64,000 nucleotides of DNA from Polaribacter litorisediminis (lineage in GTDB: Bacteria; Bacteroidota; Bacteroidia; Flavobacteriales; Flavobacteriaceae), in contig NZ_CP082966.1 in the NCBI RefSeq assembly GCF_019968605.1, forward strand, positions 1,475,001 through 1,539,000. Direction: 5' to 3'. A program made the translations under genes and the position numbers. Positions 7,634-15,231 of the stretch are shown in pieces (positions within the stretch are counted from its first letter, which is position 1; each line of letters opens with the position of its first letter). The notes under the pieces were generated by a model. That model had not been told where the DNA came from and made no database searches. It saw nothing but the letters and a program-made list of their open reading frames with translations.

Positions 7634-8383
7634 TTATTCATTAATAAATTTCACAAACTCTTCTTGCCTTCTTTTTGCAACAGGTAACAATTTCCCGTCT
7701 GGTAACTCACAAAATAAGCCATTATTCTTTATAATTTTAATGATATATTTTATGTTTACAATATAAGAATGATGTATTCTGAAAAAATTATTATTTAAAG
7801 AAGGTTCGTATTCACCAAGATTTCTACTAGAAACAATCATTTGTTTATTTGCCGTATAAAATTCGGTGTATTTGCCATCTGCTTTACAAAATACAATATC
7901 CTCAACTTTTAAAAGTTCAATTTTATCTACAGATGTAATTGATACATATTCAAATTTCTTTTTAAGCGTATTTATAGTGTCTATTTTTCCAATGATATTT
8001 TTTTGAAAAACCGATTCCATTTCTATGTGCTTGATGATTTTATATACAGAAACAATTAAGTTGTTGCTATTTATGGGCTTTAATAAAAAGTCTATTGCAT
8101 TGTATTTATACGCCTCAAATGCATCGCTTTTATTTTTTGAGATATATAATAATTTTGGTTTAATGATATTTATTTCATTAAATATTTGGGGGTTAAACAC
8201 CAAATCATCTTTGCTTAGAATTAATGCATCTGGTTTATGGGTGTTTATTAATTCTGTAATATTTTTGAAATCAGGAATAATTTCTACAACTGAAAATAAA
8301 ACTGAATTTTCGCTCTCAAATTGCTTAAATAGTTTTATAACATTTAGATCATTTTCAATTATAATTGTTCTTAAAATCCGCAT
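7634..8383 (-). CDS. LytTR-type response regulator with degenerate receiver
   Basis: A 249-residue regulator with an N-terminal receiver-like domain (about residues 3-120) and a C-terminal LytTR DNA-binding domain (about 145-245; VEDIVFCKADGKY, FFRIHHSYIVN). The receiver keeps acidic residues E10 and D12 and the LLKPIN Lys near residue 103. At the phospho-acceptor position the usual Asp is Ser57 (DALILSKD). It is therefore unlikely to be phosphorylated in the normal way, although D59 or D60 could substitute. It is the first gene of a two-gene unit with the receiver protein downstream. Confidence 0.88.
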   Translation of the reverse strand: MRILRTIIIENDLNVIKLFKQFESENSVLFSVVEIIPDFKNITELINTHKPDALILSKDDLVFNPQIFNEINIIKPKLLYISKNKSDAFEAYKYNAIDFLLKPINSNNLIVSVYKIIKHIEMESVFQKNIIGKIDTINTLKKKFEYVSITSVDKIELLKVEDIVFCKADGKYTEFYTANKQMIVSSRNLGEYEPSLNNNFFRIHHSYIVNIKYIIKIIKNNGLFCELPDGKLLPVAKRRQEEFVKFINE

Positions 8384-9280
8384 TAATATTATTTTAAAGG
8401 TTTATTCCTAAAGCAATAATACAAATATTTTTTTATACTTTTCTATAGATTCCTGAACATAATACGAATTCTTTTTTAAAATTACTGTAAAATAAAATGA
8501 TGATTTTATTTCTTTATAGAAAATAGAAAAATAAAGTAGAGCATTCGTTACAGTTTCTTTTTATGTTGAAATAGAAAGGAAAAAAGGACGTTTTATTGCG
8601 GTCATTTCAATGCGGATTTTTTATAATTATCAACATAGAGAATAGCAGTCATAATTATGAATGATGCTAGATTATTGTTGTATAAACTTTGTGATACTCT
8701 CTAAAATAATCGTAATTCAGTAAAGTTTATACTATTTTTCTAAGTTCATTTTATTTTACTTAGCTAATATTTAAAACTTTTATCTAGTAAAACGGATTCG
8801 ATATCAATTATAATAAAACACTTATTCTTTAAAACTTATCACTTATACTCCTATTCTCTCGAGTACGAATAAGATTTTTTATTTATAAATTCATTGAACA
8901 CTTTCGCTTAAATTTATCAATATTTATAATTGATTGCAGTGGAACTATAAAATATCGATTTTTTAATTTTTATCTAGAATTAAAAAGTAGGCGTTTTGTT
9001 ACTGTTCAAGAAAGCGACAAAAATATATTGAATACTTTTTGTAACCTATTAGTGTTGAAAAATAGTTAAATTATAATTTTAAATAATCTTTTAATTAAGC
9101 TAAAAAAATTGTAAATTTCACGCGTAATTTTTTTAAAAAAAGGTTATCAGAGTATCCTTTTTAGATTGATTCCCCCAAGAATATTTTAGTAATAAGCATA
9201 TTGAAAGTTTAGTCTTTCAGATGACTTTTCATTATTAGTCATTCCAGTATAATGGTGAATGAATCTTAAACACCCTATAA
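8384..9280. other. Long AT-rich intergenic region between divergent signalling genes
   Basis: Nearly 900 bases without a supported gene. Both strands are rich in stop codons. Several TTTG-containing segments occur (for example near 8690 and 9040) but none gives a full promoter match. It separates the minus-strand LytTR unit from the plus-strand PAS kinase and must hold both promoters. No tRNA, repeat or palindrome was seen. Confidence 0.5.
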
Positions 9281-10828
9281 ATGAATAAAAACAAACTAAC
9301 ATACCAAGAATTAGAAAAAGAGGTTGCAATGCTTCGCGAAGAAAAAGATAGATATTTTCGGGATTTCTATGATAACTCTCCTAATATTTATATTTCAGTT
9401 TCTCCAAGTGATGGAACAATCTTGAATTGCAATCAAACCTTTTTATCTGAAACTGGTTTTTTAGAAGAGGAGATTATTGGTTCTTCGATATTCAAAATAT
9501 ATCATGATGATTGTATCAATGAAGTAAAAAAGTTAAAACAAAAGTTTTCAAAAACTGGAAGAATTACGAATGAAAACTTAATTTTAAGAAAGAAGAATGG
9601 TCGTAAAATGTATGTCATTTTAAATTCTACTGCCATAAAAAACACTTTTGGGGAAACATTGCATTGCATTTCATCATATCGTGATATTACGCGACAAAGG
9701 AAATCAGAAATTATTCTTAAAGAAAGCGAATCTAGATTTAAAAAAATGTTTGAAAGTCATAATTCTATTATGCTAATGTTAGAACCCAATACGGGTGCTA
9801 TTATCGATGCTAATGAATCTGCTATTCGATTTTATGGTTATGACAAGCTTCAACTTTGTTCAATGAACATGGATGATATTAATACGTTACCAGAAGAGCA
9901 GCTTATAATGGAACGCATAAAGGCTATAAATGAAGAAATGAATTCTTTTATATTCGCCCATAAATTGGCAAATGATGAAATACGAACTGTTGAAGTTCAT
10001 TCTTCTCCTATAAGTTTTCATGAAAAAAAAATACTATTTTCTATCATACATGATATTACAGATCGTACAATAGCACAACAAGCACTTTCAAAAAGTTTAC
10101 AAGATCTTAAAGAACTTAATGCTACAAAAGATAAACTGTTTTCAATAATTTCGCATGACTTAAGAAGTCCTTTTAGCAGTATTATAGGTCTTTCTAGTTT
10201 ATTAACAGAGAGCGCAGAAAATTTAAATTCTGAAGAATCTAAAGGTATTTTAGAAATGATTAACACATCTTCTAAAAGTGCCCTTAATTTGTTGGATACT
10301 TTATTAGAATGGGCAAAAACTCAAAGGGGACAAATTCATTTTAATCCTGTTCAATTAAATTTAGAACCAATCATAACAGATGTATTTGATACGCTAAAAA
10401 CAACCTCAAAAATTAAAGAAATTTCCTTAAATTTTCCTCAATCTAATGAAATAGACCTGATTGCTGATGCAAATATGTTGAAAACAGTATTATATAATTT
10501 GATCTCTAACGCTATAAAATTTAGTTATAAAAAAAGTAAAATCGATATTTATGCTAAACATAAAGGTAATAATATCGAAATTAGTGTTGTAGATCATGGC
10601 GTTGGTATTGAAAAAGAAATCATAGATAAATTATTTAGCATTAATAACAACATTACAACGAGAGGAACATTAAATGAAAAGGGTTCAGGTTTAGGTTTAT
10701 TAATTTGTAAAGAATTTATACAAAAGCATGATGGACAAATTTGGATTGAAAGTGAAGTAGGAAAAGGAAGTGCATTTAAATTTACAGTGCCTTCAAGTAT
10801 ACCAGAAAAGGAACCAGTGAACCATTGA
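9281..10828 (+). CDS. PAS-PAS sensor histidine kinase
   Basis: A soluble 515-residue sensor kinase without membrane segments. A short coiled coil (residues 5-25) is followed by PAS domains at about 25-140 and 150-265, each ending in the PAC motif (RDITRQR; HDITDRT). The HisKA domain has His292 in ISHDLRSPF. The HATPase domain shows the N box NLISNAIKFS, G1 DHGVGIEKE and G2 GSGLGLLI. No cofactor-binding Cys (LOV type, NCRFLQ) is seen in either PAS domain. It is monocistronic and stands between a LytTR/receiver unit and the phytochrome unit, all likely signalling partners. Confidence 0.93.
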   Translation: MNKNKLTYQELEKEVAMLREEKDRYFRDFYDNSPNIYISVSPSDGTILNCNQTFLSETGFLEEEIIGSSIFKIYHDDCINEVKKLKQKFSKTGRITNENLILRKKNGRKMYVILNSTAIKNTFGETLHCISSYRDITRQRKSEIILKESESRFKKMFESHNSIMLMLEPNTGAIIDANESAIRFYGYDKLQLCSMNMDDINTLPEEQLIMERIKAINEEMNSFIFAHKLANDEIRTVEVHSSPISFHEKKILFSIIHDITDRTIAQQALSKSLQDLKELNATKDKLFSIISHDLRSPFSSIIGLSSLLTESAENLNSEESKGILEMINTSSKSALNLLDTLLEWAKTQRGQIHFNPVQLNLEPIITDVFDTLKTTSKIKEISLNFPQSNEIDLIADANMLKTVLYNLISNAIKFSYKKSKIDIYAKHKGNNIEISVVDHGVGIEKEIIDKLFSINNNITTRGTLNEKGSGLGLLICKEFIQKHDGQIWIESEVGKGSAFKFTVPSSIPEKEPVNH

Positions 10829-10932
10829 TAAAACGCGGGAATTTTATCTAAAGCGAATCAGCTTTCGAAGAGATCTATAAAATAACGTAAGTATTGTGCC
10901 CTTAAGGCTAATACCTCGAAGTCCTTTGTTAA

Positions 10933-11301
10933 TTATAGCGTTGCTTTCATTTCTAGAATCATTTGCCACATTTTTTTTACATCTACAGGTTTGCTAAAAT
11001 ATAAGTCAAAACCCGCATTTAAACATTTATCTTCCCATTCTTTACCTGTATAAGCCGTTAAGGCTACATAAATTCCCTTTTGATTTTCTTTAAATTTTAG
11101 ATTTTGTAAAACACCAAAACCATCGATTTTTGGATCTGCAAGATTTAAATCTAAAATAAAAATATCAAAAGCTTCTGACTTGGCGATATCTATAGCTACA
11201 AATCCATTTTCTTCCGTTTTTATTTCACAAAATCCTTTTAGTGATTTTGAAATAACCAATCTATTAATTGGGTTATCCTCTACATAAAGTGCTTTCATCA
11301 T
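10933..11301 (-). CDS. Response regulator receiver partnered with the phytochrome kinase
   Basis: A 122-residue CheY-like protein. Acidic residues lie in YVEDNPIN (residues 6-13). The phospho-acceptor is Asp51 in FILDLNL, the switch Thr is in ALTAYTG and the conserved Lys in YFSKPVD. It starts 7 bases after the phytochrome kinase stop on the same strand, so it is very probably the direct phosphorelay partner. That kinase has no receiver of its own. With no output domain, it must act by protein contact or pass phosphate on. Two adjacent ATG codons begin the frame; the second is equally possible. Confidence 0.9.
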   Translation of the reverse strand: MMKALYVEDNPINRLVISKSLKGFCEIKTEENGFVAIDIAKSEAFDIFILDLNLADPKIDGFGVLQNLKFKENQKGIYVALTAYTGKEWEDKCLNAGFDLYFSKPVDVKKMWQMILEMKATL

Positions 11302-11308
11302 TTTTTTT

Positions 11309-13678
11309 TTAATTAATGGGTATGTTTACTTCAAAATTAGATCCAAAACCGAGGTGACTTTCTAACTCAATAGTACCTCCTAGATATTCTGTATATATTT
11401 TAACAATATAAAGACCTAAACCACTACTAATGTCTTGACTTCCTGTAATATTAGATGACATATAAAAAGGTTCGAATATCTTATCTAATTCCTCTGGATT
11501 GATTCCGGGTCCGTTATCTTCTACTGAAAATCGTAGCAATCTTCCATAATTTTTAATTATTATTTTTGCATTTACATGAACAATCGCTTTGGGGCCACTA
11601 TATTTTAAAGCATTGTTTACTAAATTGATTAAAATTTGACTTAAAATCATTTCATTCGATAAAATTAAAGTGTCAACATTATGAATATGCCACTTTAAAG
11701 ATTGTCCTTTTGTGTGCGCAATATCTGCGACAGTTTTTAAGTTTGATGCAAAAAAATCGTCTAAACTAATAGAGGTTATTAAGCTTTTTGACGAATCTCC
11801 TCCTGTTAAATCTAGATCCATCAAACGATTAAATGTTTGCAGCATTCTTGCACCACTTTGATATATGAGCTGAGCAAATTGGCGTGTTTCTTTATTTTCT
11901 GAACCAGATTCATTTATAAGAGTTGCAAGGCCCATAATTCCGTTTAAAGGGGTGCGCATTTCATGACTCATATTGCTCATTACTACGCTTTTTAAACTGT
12001 TAAACCGGTCAGCCTCTCTGCCCGATTTTACCATAATATCCACTTTTGCTTGTAATTGCTTTTTCTCTTCTTGCAAAAGAAAGTTAGCATAATTTAAATC
12101 ATTGACCTTCTTTTCAAGTACTACTTCAATTTGATTACTATTAGATTCATTGCGAAGATGACTTAATATATTAGCCTGCAAAGCATTAAAAAGTTCCTGA
12201 ATCATTTTTCTATCACTTTTTTGCCAAGGTAGTGATTGATTTTTAACGAGCTCTTGCCAAGCTTTAAAGTTTTTTCGTGGGATAAAAGATTTGTTAGACT
12301 CCTCTTTATTCTCTTCAAAAGGTTTACCTGCCCATGTATATATTCTGTTTTTTTCTTCTCTATATAAAATTAAAACAGACCTATCTGGATCATTTAACCT
12401 TATTGCTGCAAGACCTGATACGATAGCGTTTAAATCATTTGTAATCTCTTCTTTACGATTATAAAAAAAGGTATTAAGCGCTTGTCCGTTATTCATGTTT
12501 TTCTCTAATTGTGCTATAATTTTAAAGACATCAATTTCTTCTAGAACAATGCCATGATTTACAATTGCATTTTTACTGTAAATAGAGAAACCTATTAATT
12601 TTAATTCTTTGGATAAAGCAGTCCATTCATGAAGAATTAAGGACTCAAGAGATTTCACTTTACTATTTTGTCGAATATTTCTACATATTTCTTCTTGGGT
12701 ATATCTGCGGTAATTTTGCTGTTTAATTAAAATAGTTTGCAGCCGAAGAGAAATACCATTGGTAAAGAATATTGCTAACATTCTCTTATTAAAAGATAAT
12801 GTTTTTGGACTTTTATAATGATGGCAAAAAATTATACCCCATAATTCACCATCGTTAATAATACTTGTACCAAAAGTAGCTGTAACGCCCATATTTTTTA
12901 AGTATTGCAAGTGCGTGGGGCTTGCTGTTCTAAAAACTGCGTTACTTAAATCAACTGGGTTGTTATAATTTAAACCATAGATAGGAATTCCTTCATCGTT
13001 TATATCAGAAATAGACCTAATAAGATTTTTTTTATAAAGTTCTCGTGCCGGTTTTGGCATATCACTAGCAGGATATCGTAGGCCTAAAAAAGACTCTAAG
13101 CCGAAAGATTTTTCTTCAGCTATGACCTCTCCATCTCCATTTTGATCAAATTTATAGCACATTACTCGATCAAAACCAGTAAGCTCTTTAAAATGACTTA
13201 CAGCACTAGAAGCCATATCTTTTTCTCGATTGAAACTACTTATTGATTTTAAAAAGCAATCTAATGAGGATAGTTTTGCAGTTAAAACTTCAGGTTCATT
13301 TTTATCAAATGATTCTAATTCAATAAGTACTTCACCAATAGTAGATTTTGAAAACCGTGCTTGATGCGGAACACCTTCCCAATCAATTATAGTAGGATAT
13401 ATGAGGCTTAAACTTTTACTTTTATTAAATTTTTTGAAACAATTAATTATGGAGTCATTAAAAAGGTGACTCAAAATAATTTTATCTGAATTCTGTAGTA
13501 AAGATTCTATTAAATTCTGAAGATTTGATGAAAAATATATTAATTCCTGATCAGAATTAAATCCGAATAGCAATCCATGAGTATCTATTCTTCCTAATTG
13601 ATGAATAGGTTCTTCATCGCAATTTTGAATATTAACTTTAAACTTATTTGCTAAATCTTTTTTTAAATTATTTTTCAA
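11309..13678 (-). CDS. bphP: Bacteriophytochrome histidine kinase
   Basis: Red/far-red photoreceptor kinase of 789 residues with the order PAS_2, GAF, PHY, HisKA, HATPase. Cys20 in NCDEEPIH is at the biliverdin attachment site of bacteriophytochromes. The GAF domain has DRVMCYKF, the PASDMP motif with Asp206, and His256 and CHHY (286-288) near the chromophore. The PHY tongue reads PRKNF (467-471) where the family has PRxSF. The kinase part has His572 in SHEMRTPL, LVNNALKYSG, DNGPGI and GLGLYI. A receiver gene follows by 7 bases. No heme oxygenase gene to make biliverdin is in the window. Confidence 0.95.
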   Translation of the reverse strand: MKNNLKKDLANKFKVNIQNCDEEPIHQLGRIDTHGLLFGFNSDQELIYFSSNLQNLIESLLQNSDKIILSHLFNDSIINCFKKFNKSKSLSLIYPTIIDWEGVPHQARFSKSTIGEVLIELESFDKNEPEVLTAKLSSLDCFLKSISSFNREKDMASSAVSHFKELTGFDRVMCYKFDQNGDGEVIAEEKSFGLESFLGLRYPASDMPKPARELYKKNLIRSISDINDEGIPIYGLNYNNPVDLSNAVFRTASPTHLQYLKNMGVTATFGTSIINDGELWGIIFCHHYKSPKTLSFNKRMLAIFFTNGISLRLQTILIKQQNYRRYTQEEICRNIRQNSKVKSLESLILHEWTALSKELKLIGFSIYSKNAIVNHGIVLEEIDVFKIIAQLEKNMNNGQALNTFFYNRKEEITNDLNAIVSGLAAIRLNDPDRSVLILYREEKNRIYTWAGKPFEENKEESNKSFIPRKNFKAWQELVKNQSLPWQKSDRKMIQELFNALQANILSHLRNESNSNQIEVVLEKKVNDLNYANFLLQEEKKQLQAKVDIMVKSGREADRFNSLKSVVMSNMSHEMRTPLNGIMGLATLINESGSENKETRQFAQLIYQSGARMLQTFNRLMDLDLTGGDSSKSLITSISLDDFFASNLKTVADIAHTKGQSLKWHIHNVDTLILSNEMILSQILINLVNNALKYSGPKAIVHVNAKIIIKNYGRLLRFSVEDNGPGINPEELDKIFEPFYMSSNITGSQDISSGLGLYIVKIYTEYLGGTIELESHLGFGSNFEVNIPIN

Positions 13679-13829
13679 ACGAAATATTAGTTTGGGGGAT
13701 TTATAGGATGCAATTTAAATAAAAATTATTAATAAATGTTCGCCATAATTACATTTTTAAAAATTTCCTTTCAAAACATGAAACACATGAACATATAAAA
13801 GTAAATTCCATCACTTATTGCACTAAACA

Positions 13830-13843
13830 TGACACTTATGTCA
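13830..13843. promoter_or_regulatory. Operator-like palindrome upstream of bphP
   Basis: TGACA-CTTA-TGTCA is a perfect 5-bp inverted repeat with a 4-base spacer, about 150 bases upstream of the phytochrome start. It looks like a dimeric transcription factor site, but no such factor can be assigned. Confidence 0.3.
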
Positions 13844-13987
13844 CCAATAAACTCAACTATATTTATTTTTTTTAAGACCCCCCCTATTTTTAAACTTCAT
13901 AAAGTGCCTAATAGCTTAAAAATTGTGCAGAATAATTAGAAGATTGTATCAAATGTAAACAACCATATTTTTATCATATTTATATAG

Positions 13988-14208
13988 TGTTGTCCGATTA
14001 CAATTAGCTAAAGTGTTTTAAAGTATTGATAGTATTGATTTTCAAGAACTTTTAAAGTAGTACACCTTGCTTTTAAAACTGCTTTAGAATTTATGATGTA
14101 TCTAAAAATTTAAAATCATAATAATATTGTTTTTCAGTTAGTTACAGCCAAGTCTTTGTTCTTGATTCTAACAGAGAAAGCGGTCTTTTTGTCTTTTATC
14201 GGACAACA
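13988..14208. mobile_element. MITE-like element or insertion sequence relic
   Basis: Bounded by TGTTGTCCGAT at 13988-13998 and its exact reverse complement ATCGGACAACA at 14198-14208. The 221-base interior has no transposase frame. The sharp terminal inverted repeats and G+C-richer ends in an AT-rich gap suggest a non-autonomous element, or an internal deletion of an insertion sequence. No clear target-site duplication flanks it. Confidence 0.55.
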
Positions 14209-14647
14209 ATGATTTTTATATATGAATTTTTATGAAATCATGCTTAATGAAGTATATCACGCTATTTTATTACTATTTTTTTGATTAATTTAACCTGAAG
14301 TAAGTCTGCTGTTAAATCTAGTTTTATAGATTTTTAAAAAATTTTATTCTTTTCTTTTTAGTTTCTATATTTCGTTCTAATAATTTATTTATAATAAATG
14401 TAAAATATTAATAAACAATATGTTAGAATACATAAAAGGAAGTGCGAGGTTTGTTTCTAATAATTAAGTTTTCACCAACTTCGATGAATTTTATTCTTGG
14501 TTACCTAAATATACTTTATAAAAAACAGCTCCAAAAAGGAGCATGTCCTAATTTTTATCACCCTAAAGAAACCTTATTTTTCCCTGATAAAATTGAATTC
14601 AAAAACTATCAAAGAACCCTTTACTTAGAATTTAATCGAAAAGAATT

Positions 14648-14668
14648 CCTCGATGCTCTGCGTCGGGG
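14648..14668. repeat. CCTCGA...TCGGGG palindromic repeat, copy 1
   Basis: CCTCGA-TGCTCTGCG-TCGGGG can fold with G-T pairs. On the other strand it contains CGCAGAGC, shared in near-identical form by the repeat at 14764-14785. Confidence 0.5.
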
Positions 14669-14682
14669 TTTCCGTTGAAATT

Positions 14683-14707
14683 GTCATTCCCGTGAAAACG
14701 GGAATCT
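14683..14707 (+). repeat. Hairpin repeat, copy 2 (GTCATTCCC family)
   Basis: ATTCCCGT-GAAA-ACGGGAAT, a perfect 8-bp stem with a GAAA loop, flanked by GTC and CTAAA exactly as in the copy at 2929-2954. The stem bases differ from that copy in a compensatory way. Confidence 0.65.
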
Positions 14708-14725
14708 AAATAATAGAATTTTGGT

Positions 14726-14747
14726 TTTTGACCTTTTTAGGTCAAAA
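14726..14747. repeat. Perfect hairpin in the repeat cluster
   Basis: TTTTGACCT-TTTT-AGGTCAAAA is a perfect 9-bp inverted repeat. On the minus strand it lies downstream of the DUF779 gene and might act as its terminator, though no long T tract follows. Confidence 0.5.
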
Positions 14748-14763
14748 TGAAACGAGCGAAAGA

Positions 14764-14785
14764 CCTCTATGGCTCTGCCTCGAGG
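14764..14785. repeat. CCTC...GAGG palindromic repeat, copy 2
   Basis: CCTCTATGGCTCTGCCTCGAGG shares the core GCTCTGC and flanking CCTC/GAGG arms with the copy at 14648-14668. It is nested in a longer hairpin, TGAAACGA (14748-14755) with TCGTTTCA shortly after it. Confidence 0.45.
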
Positions 14786-14811
14786 ATAGTTCGTTTCAAG
14801 AAATTCTTTAT

Positions 14812-15165
14812 TTATGCATTCAACTGGGCATTTTCTTCCTCAGTTAAAAGTCTTGAATGGATTAAAAAACGAAGTCCTAAAGGAATTTCTAACGAAAAAC
14901 TTGCGCCACGACCTTTGGTAACATCTACGGTTAAATGTGTATGTTTCCAATATTCAAATTGATCTTGATTCATATAAAAGTTCACGCCATTTAAGTTCCC
15001 TAATAGAATATCGCTTTCATCTAAATACATATCATCTTTTTCAAATAACATGGGGGCAGAACCATCGCAACAACCACCACTTTGATGAAATATTAATTCG
15101 CCATGTTTTGCTATTAGTTGCTTTACAACTTTCTCTGCTTCTTTGGTTATTGCTACTCTTTCCAT
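14812..15165 (-). CDS. DUF779 family protein
   Basis: A 117-residue soluble protein of the DUF779 family. The signature is SGGCCDGSAPML near residue 30, with two adjacent Cys residues, plus WKHTHLTVDVTKGRG in the middle. Family members are commonly encoded next to acetaldehyde-type aldehyde dehydrogenases, as here, where the dehydrogenase is immediately upstream on the same strand. The molecular function of the family is not known to me; a role in maturation, redox state or metal binding of the dehydrogenase is only a guess. A terminator at 15183-15210 separates the two genes, so it may have reduced or separate expression. Confidence 0.9.
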   Translation of the reverse strand: MERVAITKEAEKVVKQLIAKHGELIFHQSGGCCDGSAPMLFEKDDMYLDESDILLGNLNGVNFYMNQDQFEYWKHTHLTVDVTKGRGASFSLEIPLGLRFLIHSRLLTEEENAQLNA

Positions 15166-15182
15166 AATTTAAAGGTATTAAA

Positions 15183-15210
15183 AAGGCTGAATTTAAAATA
15201 ATTCAGCCTT
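15183..15210 (-). terminator. Terminator after the aldehyde dehydrogenase gene
   Basis: AAGGCTGAATT, six-base loop, AATTCAGCCTT, followed on the minus strand by TTTTT. It lies 22 bases past the dehydrogenase stop and just before the DUF779 start. Confidence 0.8.
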
Positions 15211-15231
15211 CACATTATTCATTAATTTCTA

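Larger units (their letters stand above)
13679..14811. other. Non-coding region upstream of the phytochrome gene
   Basis: About 1.1 kb with no supported protein. It holds, in order, a 14-base palindrome near 13830, a 221-base element bounded by 11-bp inverted repeats (13988-14208), and a cluster of palindromic repeats (14648-14797). A weak plus-strand frame at 14442-14678 runs straight into the repeat cluster and is not accepted as a gene. Confidence 0.6.

Noticed and set aside
13979..14222. Target-site duplication around the MITE-like element
   Set aside because: Flanks TTTATATAG and ATGATTTTTATATATG look alike only because both are AT-rich; no exact direct repeat touches the ends.
14442..14678. 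Plus-strand 78-residue frame
   Set aside because: No recognisable family, runs into the palindromic repeat at 14648-14668 and uses repeat sequence as its C terminus. Treated as non-coding.
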